This document shows positions 53,960 to 63,091 of a DNA stretch of 64,000 bases, piece after piece (within the stretch, counting starts at the first letter, position 1; each line of letters starts with the position of its first letter). The stretch spans positions 1 through 64,000 of the forward strand of contig JAVBKZ010000039.1 in the NCBI GenBank assembly GCA_031553755.1. The letters run 5' to 3'. Source of the stretch: JAIRVZ01 sp031553755 (GTDB lineage: Bacteria > Bacteroidota > Bacteroidia > Bacteroidales > Azobacteroidaceae). The position numbers and the translations under genes were made by a program. Under the pieces are notes generated by a model that saw only the letters and a program-made list of their open reading frames with translations, was not told the DNA's origin and did not search any database.

Positions 53960-54538
53960 ATGCAGCATTACGATATAATCCTCGCATCAAATTCTCCAAG
54001 GAGAAAAGAATTACTTGCCGGATTAGATATTCCGTTTGAAGTAAAAACATTGCCTGATGTGGATGAATCGTTCCCCGGAAATTTACCAAACATTGAAATT
54101 CCTGTTCATATAGCAAAATCAAAAGCAGACGCGTATCGCCGGTTTTTAGAAAAAAGTAATTTATTGATTACCGCCGATACAATCGTTTGGTTAGATGGTA
54201 AAGTCTATGGAAAACCCATCGATGAAGCAGACGCGATAGCTATGCTAAAAGACCTTTCAGGAAAAACTCACGAGGTAATCACAGGCGTTTGTCTCACTTC
54301 CACTGAAAAACAAGTCGCGTTTTATGCCGTATCTAAAGTAAAATTCGCGGAATTAAATGATAAAGAAATAAATTACTACATCAATAAATACAAACCATAC
54401 GATAAAGCAGGCTCTTATGGCGTACAGGAATGGATCGGATATATTGGAGTAGAAAGTTTGGAAGGTTCTTTCTATAACGTAATGGGATTGCCTGTAAGGA
54501 TGTTATATAAACATTTGAAAGAATTTGGTGTATTTTAA
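53960..54538 (+). CDS. maf: Maf-type nucleotide pyrophosphatase
   Basis: A 192-residue enzyme that removes non-canonical or excess nucleoside triphosphates (dTTP/UTP or modified nucleotides) by pyrophosphate release. The signature ASNSPRRKELLAGLDIPFEV is at the N-terminus, ITADTIVWLDGKVYGKP in the middle and DKAGSYGVQEWIGYIGVESL near the end. Length is typical. Confidence 0.94.
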   Translation: MQHYDIILASNSPRRKELLAGLDIPFEVKTLPDVDESFPGNLPNIEIPVHIAKSKADAYRRFLEKSNLLITADTIVWLDGKVYGKPIDEADAIAMLKDLSGKTHEVITGVCLTSTEKQVAFYAVSKVKFAELNDKEINYYINKYKPYDKAGSYGVQEWIGYIGVESLEGSFYNVMGLPVRMLYKHLKEFGVF

Positions 54539-54563
54539 TTTTTCCTATCTGATTCTTTTTTTG

Positions 54564-54571
54564 TAGCTTTG
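54564..54571 (+). promoter_or_regulatory. -7 box of the argB promoter
   Basis: TAGCTTTG, 25 bases ahead of the argB ATG; no -33 TTTG at the expected distance. Confidence 0.5.
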
Positions 54572-54595
54572 TCCTTTTAATAACATTTCTTAAAA

Positions 54596-55366
54596 ATGGA
54601 AAAACTTACTTTAGTCAAAGTAGGAGGAAAAATTGTAGAAGACGATGAATCTTTGCAACGCTTGCTTGCAGACTTTTCAACCATAGCAGGCAATAAAATT
54701 CTTGTACATGGCGGCGGCCGGTCGGCCACTAAAGTCGCCGAAAAACTCGGAATAGAAAGTCAAATGGTTCACGGCCGAAGAATTACGGATGCCGAAACCT
54801 TGAAAGTAGTAACCATGGTTTATGCCGGATTGGTTAACAAAAATATCGTGGCCAAATTGCAATCCAGGCATGTTAACGCTTTGGGTCTGACCGGAGCAGA
54901 CATGAATATAATGCTTTCACAAAAACGTCCGGTCACAAATGGAATTGATTATGGTTTTGTAGGTGACGTAAAACGGGTAAATGCAGAAGCGATTGTCGAC
55001 ATATTGAAACAAAACATCATTCCCGTATTATCTCCAATAACACATGATGGAACTGGTAATTTACTGAATACCAATGCGGATACAATTGCAGGAGAAGCAG
55101 CCAAAGCCCTGTCGTATGATTATGATGTCACGCTCATCTATTGTTTTGAAAAAAAAGGAGTATTGAAAGATGAGAACGATGATAACAGCGTAATTCCTGA
55201 AATCAATGAAACCTTATTTAAACAATATGTTGAAGAAGGCGTAATTTCAGGAGGAATGATTCCTAAATTAGAAAATGCTTTTCAAGCATTGCATGCCGGC
55301 GTAAAATCGGTTATCATAACCGAAGCCTCCGAAATTTGTACCGGAAAGGGAACTTATATTTTATAA
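54596..55366 (+). CDS. argB: Acetylglutamate kinase
   Basis: A 256-residue amino-acid kinase that phosphorylates N-acetylglutamate (or the N-succinyl form used in some Bacteroidetes) in arginine synthesis. LVKVGGKIVEDDESL binds the phosphates, LVHGGGRSATKVAEKLGI and HGRRITDAETL the substrate, and GGMIPKLENAFQAL nucleotide. No other arginine genes are next to it. Confidence 0.93.
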   Translation: MEKLTLVKVGGKIVEDDESLQRLLADFSTIAGNKILVHGGGRSATKVAEKLGIESQMVHGRRITDAETLKVVTMVYAGLVNKNIVAKLQSRHVNALGLTGADMNIMLSQKRPVTNGIDYGFVGDVKRVNAEAIVDILKQNIIPVLSPITHDGTGNLLNTNADTIAGEAAKALSYDYDVTLIYCFEKKGVLKDENDDNSVIPEINETLFKQYVEEGVISGGMIPKLENAFQALHAGVKSVIITEASEICTGKGTYIL

Positions 55367-55398
55367 ATAGAATATTCTCAATTGTTTATTATTTATTT

Positions 55399-55869
55399 AT
55401 GAGATCCAGAATAATTACATCTCAAGAAGAAATAGAATCAATCATAACTCATTGCGATGTTTGTTTTGTCAGTTTTTCAGATACAGACGGTTCTCCGTAT
55501 GTGATTCCAATGAATTTCGGATATAAAGACAACGTAATTTATCTCCATTCTGGGCCAAAAGGAAAAAGCCTCGAAATTTTGGAACGAAATAACCGGGTGT
55601 GTATCGCGTTCAGTACAGGACATAAATTGTCTTTTCAAGATGCCGATGTCGCGTGTAGTTACGGAATGAAATCAAAAAGTGTAGTTGCGTTCGGAGAGGT
55701 ATCATTTACAGAAGACCCTGAGAAAAAAATTGAGGCCTTGAATATCATTATGAAACAATATGCCCCTCAAAAAACATTCAAATATTCAGATCCGGCCGTG
55801 GCGAATGTTAAAGTTTGGATTGTCGAGATAGACCAAATGTCGGGAAAAGAACTTGGAATACAGAGGTAA
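55399..55869 (+). CDS. NimA-like pyridoxamine-phosphate-oxidase-fold flavoprotein
   Basis: A 156-residue split-barrel flavoprotein; start at the ATG at 55399, since the frame back to 55336 overlaps argB. Features are RIITSQEEIESIITHCDVCF, DGSPYVIPMNFGYKDNVIYL, HSGPKGKSLEILERNNRVCI and the C-terminal VKVWIVEIDQMSGKE. The family includes the 5-nitroimidazole reductases NimA-K, but most members are not linked with resistance, and the sequence alone does not show such a role. Confidence 0.85.
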   Translation: MRSRIITSQEEIESIITHCDVCFVSFSDTDGSPYVIPMNFGYKDNVIYLHSGPKGKSLEILERNNRVCIAFSTGHKLSFQDADVACSYGMKSKSVVAFGEVSFTEDPEKKIEALNIIMKQYAPQKTFKYSDPAVANVKVWIVEIDQMSGKELGIQR

Positions 55870-55936
55870 ATTAATTAAGAATTAGGAATTTGCTTGGATT
55901 TAAACAAGATTTCAAATAAATTTTCAGAATTAAAAA

Positions 55937-57121
55937 ATGGAAAGTGAATTTAGTATGGTGGCAAAAACCCTTTATGGGTTAGAAGATACGTTAGCCGCCG
56001 AATTGATAGCTTTAGGCGCGAATAATGTAGAAATCGGTAGACGCATGGTTTCTTTCGAAGGAAATAAAAGACTACTTTACAAAGCCAATTTTTGCCTGAG
56101 GACCGCATTAAAAGTATTGAAACCGATTGCCCATTTCACTGCTAAAAGTTCGGACGAAGTATACGAACAAGTAAAAAAAATCAATTGGAATAAATACCTG
56201 AAAAATAAAAACACTTTTGCGGTAGATGCTGTTGTCCACTCCGAAATTTTTACTCATTCGAAATTTGTAGCATATAGGACAAAAGACGCCATTATGGATT
56301 TTTTTGTTGAAAATGGAGAAGAAAAACCTTCCGTCAGGGTAACAAATCCCGATTTTCAAATACATATCCATATTTCACATAAAGATTGTACGGTATCATT
56401 AGACAGCTCAGGAGAATCTCTGCACAAAAGAGGATACCGTCACGACCAAACCGAGGCCCCGTTGAATGAAGTATTAGCGGCAGGAATGCTATTGAAAGCA
56501 GGATGGAAAGGACAATCTGATTTTATTGATCCTATGTGCGGTTCGGGAACGTTACTGATCGAAGCCACTTTAATCGCATTGAATATCGCTCCCGGAATTT
56601 ATCGCGAAAAATTCGCCTTTGAAAAATGGGAAGATTATGATGAAGATTTATATAACAGCATAGCCGAAGACGACAGCGCCGAGAAAGATTTTGATTTCAA
56701 GGTATTTGGTTCAGACATTTCGGATAAAGCCATTGTAATCGCTTCTAAAAACGTCAAAAACGCGGGATTGAGTAAATACATAGAACTATCCGTTAAACCG
56801 TTTCAACAATATACGGAAATTCCTGAAAAAAAAGGAATGCTCGTCACAAATCCTCCCTATGGAGAACGATTGAATCCTAAAGACTTGATGAATTTATATT
56901 CCATGATGGGAGAACGTATAAAACACGTTTTTACCGGTTATAGCGTTTGGATATTAAGTTCAAACAAGGAAGGTTTTGATAATATCGGACTTAAACCTTC
57001 TCAAAAAATCAAATTGATAAACGGTTCGTTGGAATGTGAATTCCGGAAATATGAAATTTTTGAAGGAAAACACAAAGAATTTAAAGCTGAAAGCCAACTG
57101 TTAAAATTGAAGAAGAGGTGA
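55937..57121 (+). CDS. THUMP-domain RNA methyltransferase (RlmL/YpsC type)
   Basis: A 394-residue SAM-dependent methyltransferase, probably modifying 23S rRNA guanine N2 as the RlmL N-terminal half does. THUMP domain at about 45-160 (KSSDEVYEQVKKINWNKYLK), then the UPF0020 domain: DSSGESLHKRGYR, DPMCGSGTLLIEATLIALN (SAM-binding), FGSDISDKAI and the catalytic VTNPPYGERL. The RlmK half of the E. coli fusion is absent, as usual in this phylum. Confidence 0.9.
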   Translation: MESEFSMVAKTLYGLEDTLAAELIALGANNVEIGRRMVSFEGNKRLLYKANFCLRTALKVLKPIAHFTAKSSDEVYEQVKKINWNKYLKNKNTFAVDAVVHSEIFTHSKFVAYRTKDAIMDFFVENGEEKPSVRVTNPDFQIHIHISHKDCTVSLDSSGESLHKRGYRHDQTEAPLNEVLAAGMLLKAGWKGQSDFIDPMCGSGTLLIEATLIALNIAPGIYREKFAFEKWEDYDEDLYNSIAEDDSAEKDFDFKVFGSDISDKAIVIASKNVKNAGLSKYIELSVKPFQQYTEIPEKKGMLVTNPPYGERLNPKDLMNLYSMMGERIKHVFTGYSVWILSSNKEGFDNIGLKPSQKIKLINGSLECEFRKYEIFEGKHKEFKAESQLLKLKKR

Positions 57122-57226
57122 ATTTTCCTTCTGAATATCCTCTTTTTCCAATTGTTTACCGCAGCATGTTTGAATATTTTATTTCTTCGTAATAAACTAT
57201 AACAGTGAGACTTCCGAAGATAAGCT

Positions 57227-57281
57227 ACGGTCAGGTTTGCCTGAAATTGGGATTGCATTTTCCAATCGGCAACCTGACCGT
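57227..57281. terminator. Imperfect hairpin, possible terminator
   Basis: ACGGTCAGGTTTGCC pairs with GGCAACCTGACCGT (one bulge), with extra pairing AATTGGGA / TCCAAT within. It lies about 105 bases past the methyltransferase stop and just past the end of the broken leftward gene. GC content is above the surroundings. Confidence 0.5.
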
Positions 57282-57483
57282 TAGTAGTAATTCGAGAGAA
57301 AGATATTAAAACAAGTGTTTTGGAGTGGAAAGAGAGGGATAACTATTTTTTTCTTCATTTCGTCCATCCCGTCTTTCACTTCTTCCTTCACATTTTTTTG
57401 TCTGTATTTTGCGCGCTAAGAGCAAAACAAAGCAGCAAAACGAAAAAAGATAAAACACCACTTCTAATCATCCATTGTTTCAT
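57281..57483 (-). pseudogene. Small secreted-protein gene broken by a homopolymer frameshift
   Basis: The minus strand from 57483 reads a good signal peptide (MKQWMIRSGVLSFFVLLLCF, then ALSAQNTDKK) and then hits TGA at 57388 right after a run of seven A. With one extra A the reading continues as NVKEEVKDGMDEMKKK, a charged helix, and stays open to 57281. The signal peptide followed by a helix suggests a small periplasmic protein. A real inactivating indel, a sequencing error, or slippage during expression are all possible. No family recognised. It lies upstream and on the same side as the methyltransferase end, convergent to it. Confidence 0.45.
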
Positions 57484-57586
57484 AGTTGTTTTCTTTATGA
57501 ATTAATTCTTAAAAAATACGTCTCTCTTTTTTTTATCTATATGATTGTTCTTCATCTTGAAATAAATCAAATCCAGATGATGATTT

Positions 57587-57832
57587 TCAATCGCTTTTTT
57601 TGAAAAGGGAAACGATAAATAATAATAAGATAGATCCAACTGTGGCACTAATCAGGTTACCCCAAATGCCAGTAGTCGCCATACCTAATAGTCCGAAGAT
57701 CCAACCACCCAAAACACCTCCGATAATACCGACGATAAGGTTCACGATTAAACCAAATCCTCCTCCTCTCATAATCTGTCCGGCAATCCATCCGGCAGCA
57801 ATCCCAATTAAAATATACCATAAAAAGTTCAT
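57587..57832 (-). CDS. GlsB/YeaQ/YmgE-type stress-response membrane protein
   Basis: An 81-residue membrane protein with three Gly-rich helices: WYILIGIAAGWIAGQIMRGG, then GLIVNLIVGIIGGVLGGWIF and LISATVGSILLLFIVSLF. This is the transglycosylase-associated / GlsB family, linked with general stress but without a known activity. It lies 53 bases from the amylase gene on the same strand. Confidence 0.92.
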   Translation of the reverse strand: MNFLWYILIGIAAGWIAGQIMRGGGFGLIVNLIVGIIGGVLGGWIFGLLGMATTGIWGNLISATVGSILLLFIVSLFKKSD

Positions 57833-57869
57833 AGCTTCATTTTTTAATTAAATTTGAATAATATAACCC

Positions 57870-57890
57870 GTAACTTGTCTACTCGTTAAC
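57870..57890. repeat. Solo arm of the GTAACTT / GTCTACTC / GTTAAC family
   Basis: About 2.5 octads (GTAACTT, GTCTACTC, GTTAAC) overlap the stop codon of the leftward amylase gene. Same family as 7458-7500, which also abuts a stop codon as a solo arm. Confidence 0.55.
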
Positions 57891-59226
57891 TCTTCTTTGC
57901 CCAAACTGCCAATTTACCACCACATACCTTAAATAGCGCAGTACCATCTTCTCCTATAGAAACTTCGTCAGGAATACATCCTGTGATTTCATGCCAAACT
58001 TCGTTCGTATGTTGTTGGCCTACAAACATTTGTTTCTCGCCGTCTTCTCCGTTCGAAACAAGAAGAGCCAATCCTGAATCAGGGTGTTCATCATCACCAC
58101 CGCGCGTAAAACCTGCCGTGTTGGGATGATCGAAATAATTATGCTGTTCTCCATAAGCATACTTCCGCCTTGCATCAAGCAATGTGTCAATAATTTGCCT
58201 ATGAGGAGACGTTTCATTTCCCGTTCCGTAATAATTTCCGTAAAAAACGCAAGGATATCCCTTTTCCATCAACAGGATTATTCCATAAGCCAACGGAATA
58301 AACCAACTTTCGACTTGAGATTCAAGCGAACATCCACCTTGAGAATCATGATTATCGACAAAAGTGACGGTATTTTCGGGAAAATCGGCAACTAATGTGT
58401 CATTTAGAAAAGCGGTAAAATCAAAATCGCCTTTCCAATATTCTCCCACCAGATAAAAGCTATCCCCTTTATTTTCCCTTATTGTATTCAGAAATTGTTT
58501 TATAAAATCAGTATCCATGTGTTTGATAGCATCCAAACGGAAACCATCGAGGTTCAGTTCGTTAGCCACCCAAGTTCCCCATTTGTTGAGTTCTGCGATT
58601 ACTTCCGGATGATTCAAGTCCAAATCACAGTCCAACAAGTAATCAAAATTTCCAAATTCGTTATTTACATGATGGCTCCAGGATATTCCTTCTCCCAAAA
58701 TTTTATATACAGCCGTCTTTCCGTTGGCGTGATTTATTCCTGTCCCGGAAAAATGATACCAATGCCATTTGAAATCCGAATATTGATTATTTCTTCCATC
58801 GAAGTTAAATCCTGTCCACCCTTCTATTTCGTAGGGATCGGAGAGTGTATTTTCCCTGTCGTAATCATCCACTTCCTGCACGAAGAATTTTTCGGTATAA
58901 TCGGCTCCGGTTTTATGATTCATCACTGCATCAAGATAAACAGATATCCCGTGATTATGTAGTTCATTGATAGCTTCATTCAACTCTTCTTTTGTTCCGT
59001 ATTTGGTACGAATGGTTCCTTTTTGGTCAAACTCGCCTAAATCGAACAAGTCATAAGTAGAATATCCTTCATTTTGTTGCGCGTCTGCTTTATAAGCAGG
59101 TGGAATCCAAACAGAGGTTACTCCTATGTCGCTAAGGTGTTTGGCATCTTCTTTTAATCGCTTCCATAGTTCTCCATCGTTTGGCAAATTCCACTCGAAA
59201 TATTGTATCATCACTCCATTTTTCAT
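57886..59226 (-). CDS. Cytoplasmic alpha-amylase (GH13_5) with apparent internal deletion
   Basis: A 446-residue enzyme without signal peptide, of the AmyA type acting on internal glycogen or maltodextrins. Barrel motifs: VYLDAVMNH (region I), GFRLDAIKHMD with nucleophile Asp232 (II), YLVGEYWKGD with acid Glu262 (III), and FVDNHDS with Asp294 (IV). Between Glu262 and the NHD motif there are only about 30 residues, where relatives (as I recall them) have about 65, including a conserved LFDVPLH strand and an ASxxGG-YDM segment; here EYWKGD runs straight into FDFTAFLNDTLVAD. The total is also about 35 short of the usual 480. The frame is intact. Activity is doubtful, since beta-strand 6 of the barrel seems missing. 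Confidence 0.88.
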   Translation of the reverse strand: MKNGVMIQYFEWNLPNDGELWKRLKEDAKHLSDIGVTSVWIPPAYKADAQQNEGYSTYDLFDLGEFDQKGTIRTKYGTKEELNEAINELHNHGISVYLDAVMNHKTGADYTEKFFVQEVDDYDRENTLSDPYEIEGWTGFNFDGRNNQYSDFKWHWYHFSGTGINHANGKTAVYKILGEGISWSHHVNNEFGNFDYLLDCDLDLNHPEVIAELNKWGTWVANELNLDGFRLDAIKHMDTDFIKQFLNTIRENKGDSFYLVGEYWKGDFDFTAFLNDTLVADFPENTVTFVDNHDSQGGCSLESQVESWFIPLAYGIILLMEKGYPCVFYGNYYGTGNETSPHRQIIDTLLDARRKYAYGEQHNYFDHPNTAGFTRGGDDEHPDSGLALLVSNGEDGEKQMFVGQQHTNEVWHEITGCIPDEVSIGEDGTALFKVCGGKLAVWAKKS

Positions 59227-59551
59227 CGTTCGGTCTATTTATGTTCTTTTTTATAAACAGATTGACGAATTTAAAAGTTGTATTGTCAATGCTAATATCT
59301 GTAAAAAATCAAAAAAAAGGACCTATATTATTTTTCAATTATTTGGGATTTTGCTTGTTTAGCAGCTTTCATAATGTCGAAAGAAGATATAAAATAACTT
59401 CATTTTTTACCGTTTTATTGTAATTTTTTTGAATAAAAAGTCTTGTCAATAATGTATAATTTTTTGAGATTAGCTAAACTTTTTAAAACATAAAAGCCAA
59501 CTAATTCGCAATAAATTAGCCGGCTTTTAAATTTTATAGAAAATTATTTAT
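59227..59551. other. Intergenic region upstream of the amylase gene
   Basis: These 325 bases hold no gene that I can support. They contain the terminator at 59492-59528 and presumably the amylase promoter, for which no clear TAnnTTTG box was found on the minus strand. Confidence 0.5.
59492..59528 (-). terminator. Terminator of the M3 peptidase gene
   Basis: AAAAGCCAACTAATT and AAATTAGCCGGCTTTT pair with one to two mismatches; A/T runs flank both sides. It lies 24 bases past the stop. Confidence 0.7.
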
Positions 59552-61639
59552 TTATTCTTTGATAATTCCATTTCTTTTCATTAATGCTTTCACGGTTGGT
59601 TCTTGGCCCCTGAAACGTTTATAAAGAATCATAGGATCTTCTGTTCCCCCTTTAGATAACACATTTTCCCTGAAAGATTTGGCAATGTCTTGACTAAATA
59701 TCCCGTTTTCCTTGAAATAGAAAAACGCGTCGGCATCCAACACTTCCGACCATTTATAAGAATAATATCCGGCCGCGTATCCTCCTGAAAAAATATGACT
59801 GAATGCCGGAGAAATTAAAGTTCCTTCTACAAGAGGAAGGACAGATGTTTTTGCAATTGCAGCGTATTCGAAAGGCGCGATACTTCCTTGATAAGGTTTT
59901 TCTATTGTATGGCAAGCCATATCCAAGAAACCAAAACTCAATTGGCGTAAACATCCGTATCCTACATTGAAATTAGAAGCGTCTATTATTTTTTGCACCA
60001 ATTCGGCGGGAATTTTTTCCCCTGTTTGGTAATGAACCGCGAACCGGTCTAAATATGTTTTTTCATTCATGTAATTTTCCATGAATTGAGAAGGAAGTTC
60101 CACAAAATCACGGTAAACAGAAGTTCCCGACATACTTGCATATTCGGTGTCGGCAAACATTCCATGCAAAGCGTGCCCGAATTCATGAAGAAAAGTCCTT
60201 ACTTCATCATACGACAATAAAGCCGGCTTGGATTCGGTCGGACGGGTAAAATTCATGACTATCGTTACAAGAGGACGGATATTATTCGTTTTATCTTTGC
60301 GTTGCGAACGGTATTCGGTCATCCAGGCTCCCGGACGTTTTCCCGCTCTGGGATGAAAATCGGTGTATAGGACGGATAAAAAGGATCCGTCTTTGTCGAA
60401 TACTTCAAAAGCTTCAACCTCAGGATTATATACCTGTATTTTAGTGTTTTTCTTGAAAGTGATTCCGTATAATTCGGTAGCTAATCCGAATACTCCTTTC
60501 TTCACATTTTCAAGTTCAAAATACGGACGGATAAGTTCTTCATTGATTTCGAACTTGGCATCTTTCAATTTTTCAGAATAATAACTCCAATCGTAAGGCA
60601 TTACGGTTACCGGTTGTTTTTCCATTCCCAAGGCAAATCCTTGTACTTCACGATATTCCTGCAAAGCGGAAGGTTTATACGCGTCCAACAATTCGTTCAG
60701 CAATTTATAGACGTTCTCGCTGTTTCCCGCCATTCGTTTACGAAGTACTCTATCCGCGTAGGTTTTATATCCCAACAAATTCGCGATCGCGAGGCGAGTG
60801 TCAATAATACTGTCTATCAACGCGGTATTGTCAAATTCTCCTCCAACACAACGAGTTGAAGAAGCCATATACAATTCTTTCCTTAAATTTTTGTTGCTTG
60901 AATATTTCATGAAAGGGCCATAGCTCGGAGCTGTTAAATCAACGACATAGCCTTCTTTCCCTTTTTGTTTGGCTTTCGCCGCGGCTGCTTCCCGGACACT
61001 TTCAGGAAGTCCGGCTAATTGGTTTTCTGTTAATACTTTTTCGTATGAATTAGTCGCCTTCAAAACATTTTGGCCGAATTTGAGGGTAAATACGCTTAAA
61101 TTAGAAGACAGTTCCCTGTATTTTTCTTTATCAGCGTCATTTAAATTCGCTCCGTTATTGATAAAACCATCGTAAGTTTCATCAAGCAATCGGATTTGTT
61201 CATTATTTAATCCCAAAGCGTTTTTCTTCTCGTAAATGGCTTTAACGCGGGCGAAAAGTTCGGGATTTAATTGTATGTTATTGCCGTGTTCCGTCAATTT
61301 CGGTTGAATTCGTTGAGAAATTTCCATCATTTGGTCATTACTTTCGGCACTCAACAAATTAAAGAAAACGGTACTTACACGATCCAATAATTGACCGGAA
61401 TGTTCTATCGCTTCTATCGTGTTTTGAAAAGTTGGTTCAGCTTTATTTGTCGCGATTTTTTTGATTTCATTATCATGTTCATTTATCGCTTTCTCGAAAG
61501 CTGGTTCAAAATGTTCTGTCTTGATTTTATCAAACGGAACTGTTTGGTAAGGAGTTTTATACGTTTGAAAAAACGGATTGGCTGCTTGTGTCATACTACA
61601 ACTGATTAATATTAAACCGGACAGGAATAATCGTTTCAT
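59552..61639 (-). CDS. dcp: Peptidyl-dipeptidase Dcp-like M3 metallopeptidase
   Basis: A 695-residue zinc peptidase that releases dipeptides from peptide C-termini. Signal peptide 1-19 (ending TQAA) places it in the periplasm. The zinc motif is FLHEFGHALHGMF at about residue 484. N-terminal NPFFQTYKTPYQTVPFDKIK and C-terminal FSHIFSGGYAAGYYSYKWSEVLDADAF blocks, the latter with the conserved Tyr/His pair, fit Dcp. Length is normal. Confidence 0.93.
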   Translation of the reverse strand: MKRLFLSGLILISCSMTQAANPFFQTYKTPYQTVPFDKIKTEHFEPAFEKAINEHDNEIKKIATNKAEPTFQNTIEAIEHSGQLLDRVSTVFFNLLSAESNDQMMEISQRIQPKLTEHGNNIQLNPELFARVKAIYEKKNALGLNNEQIRLLDETYDGFINNGANLNDADKEKYRELSSNLSVFTLKFGQNVLKATNSYEKVLTENQLAGLPESVREAAAAKAKQKGKEGYVVDLTAPSYGPFMKYSSNKNLRKELYMASSTRCVGGEFDNTALIDSIIDTRLAIANLLGYKTYADRVLRKRMAGNSENVYKLLNELLDAYKPSALQEYREVQGFALGMEKQPVTVMPYDWSYYSEKLKDAKFEINEELIRPYFELENVKKGVFGLATELYGITFKKNTKIQVYNPEVEAFEVFDKDGSFLSVLYTDFHPRAGKRPGAWMTEYRSQRKDKTNNIRPLVTIVMNFTRPTESKPALLSYDEVRTFLHEFGHALHGMFADTEYASMSGTSVYRDFVELPSQFMENYMNEKTYLDRFAVHYQTGEKIPAELVQKIIDASNFNVGYGCLRQLSFGFLDMACHTIEKPYQGSIAPFEYAAIAKTSVLPLVEGTLISPAFSHIFSGGYAAGYYSYKWSEVLDADAFFYFKENGIFSQDIAKSFRENVLSKGGTEDPMILYKRFRGQEPTVKALMKRNGIIKE

Positions 61640-61759
61640 AAAAAAATATATATAATTAAAATTTGAAAATGCAAATGTCGGAAATTTCGTTGAATTTATT
61701 CGAAAAAATAGTGCTTTAAGAATTATTTTATTGTTGACATGAAGACAATAGTCAATTCC

Positions 61760-63091
61760 TTACCGCAAATCACCGCTTGCTAACTCTCCAATAATCTGTC
61801 CGCTGATTTGCAACAACGAAATTTCGCAGAGTTTGGTATTGTATTGAGCTTGCAGTAACCGTTCTTCGGCTTCGAGTAAACTGTTTTGGGCTTCTCTCAA
61901 CTCAATACCCGATAATTCTCCAAGCTTATATCGTTCGATGGCTATTCCATAATTTTCCCTGGCAGTTTGCAGGTTTTCTTTTTCGAGATTCGTTAACCTT
62001 AAGTTGTTTTCATAAGCCATCCAGATATTCGATAAATTGGCTTTCAATCCTAATTCCAATTGTTCGTACCGCAATTCACGGTTTTGAATTTGCAAACGTG
62101 AATTTTGTTGTTCTCTCCGGCGGTTGAATCCGTCAAAAATATTGAATCCCAAAGTCAAACCGTAATTAAATCCTAATGTATTTTGTTTTTCTATATTTCC
62201 CGTATTGTAAATATTTTGCGCGTACCCATAACCGCTATTTAATTTCAAATATGGATAATTTCTGCTTTTAACCGCTTTATAATCAAGTTCACTCAATCTT
62301 TTTTCTTTTTCAGCAAGCAAAAGCGAAGAATTATTTAGCAGCGTTTTTGTTGTAATATTTTCTTCATTGAGCAAATCGTTGAATTCGATGACAGAATCGC
62401 TTACTACAATGGGTCGAGCGACATTTTCAAATGCCATCAATTGATTAAGCCTGACACGTGATGAATAAAGCACTTCGTGTTGTTTGATTAAATTCGAACT
62501 ATCCGCATTTAAATCTACATAAGCCTGTTGAAGATCGAGCCTTGATTTAGAACCAATATTATAATGCGCTTCTACGATCCTCAAACGTTCTTTTGATAAT
62601 TCAACCGCGTATTCCAAGTTATTCAGACGTATTTTTTGCCTCACCAAATTATAATATTCCGCGCTGAAATCGGCGATAAAATCTTCTATTGTCAGCCGTG
62701 TATTCAGTTCTCCCACGCGTTGAAGTTCTTTCAAACGGTCATGACGGGCTTGTATTTGAAATCCGTCGAAAATTGTCCAATTGAGATTTATCCCGGTATT
62801 AATTAATTGATTATTAACATTATTGTTTTTAGTCGCCGTTCCATCAATCAAATACTGTTCCGTATTATTATTCGTTCCGGAATAACCCGCGTTCAAATCT
62901 AATGTGGGAAGATAACCGGCATTACCAATTGTCGTATTATTATCTGTTATTTGTTGCTCGTTTCGGACGATACGGATTTCATAATTTCTTTCCAATCCCA
63001 ATTCCAGACATTTTTTAAAGGAATATTTTTCCTGAGCACAAACGGCAACAGGAAAAAGCAAAAACAATATGTAAAATTTAAAGTATTTCAT
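61760..63091 (-). CDS. TolC-family outer-membrane efflux protein
   Basis: A 443-residue protein; signal peptide 1-19 (ending VCA). Two structural repeats of long helices hold the family pattern YSFKKCLELGLERNYEIRIV, QIQARHDRLKELQRVGELNT and RLRIVEAHYNIGSKSRLDLQ, then in the second half YGIAIERYKLGELSGIELRE and ERLLQAQYNTKLCEISLLQI. It forms the outer-membrane channel of a tripartite pump. Its ATG directly follows the stop of the RND gene. Confidence 0.92.
   Translation of the reverse strand: MKYFKFYILFLLFPVAVCAQEKYSFKKCLELGLERNYEIRIVRNEQQITDNNTTIGNAGYLPTLDLNAGYSGTNNNTEQYLIDGTATKNNNVNNQLINTGINLNWTIFDGFQIQARHDRLKELQRVGELNTRLTIEDFIADFSAEYYNLVRQKIRLNNLEYAVELSKERLRIVEAHYNIGSKSRLDLQQAYVDLNADSSNLIKQHEVLYSSRVRLNQLMAFENVARPIVVSDSVIEFNDLLNEENITTKTLLNNSSLLLAEKEKRLSELDYKAVKSRNYPYLKLNSGYGYAQNIYNTGNIEKQNTLGFNYGLTLGFNIFDGFNRRREQQNSRLQIQNRELRYEQLELGLKANLSNIWMAYENNLRLTNLEKENLQTARENYGIAIERYKLGELSGIELREAQNSLLEAEERLLQAQYNTKLCEISLLQISGQIIGELASGDLR

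Larger units (their letters stand above)
57122..57586. other. Region between convergent genes with hairpin and broken small gene
   Basis: These 465 bases hold no intact gene. They contain the hairpin at 57227-57281 and the frameshifted small secreted-protein gene at 57281-57483. The rest is AT-rich. Confidence 0.55.

Noticed and set aside
55399..55869. Calling the NimA-like flavoprotein a nitroimidazole resistance gene
   Set aside because: The fold is shared by many harmless flavoproteins; there is no sequence evidence for the resistance function and no linked mobile element.
57320..57505. 61-codon plus-strand frame after the methyltransferase
   Set aside because: Phe/His-rich composition; the opposite strand carries a better signal-peptide frame.
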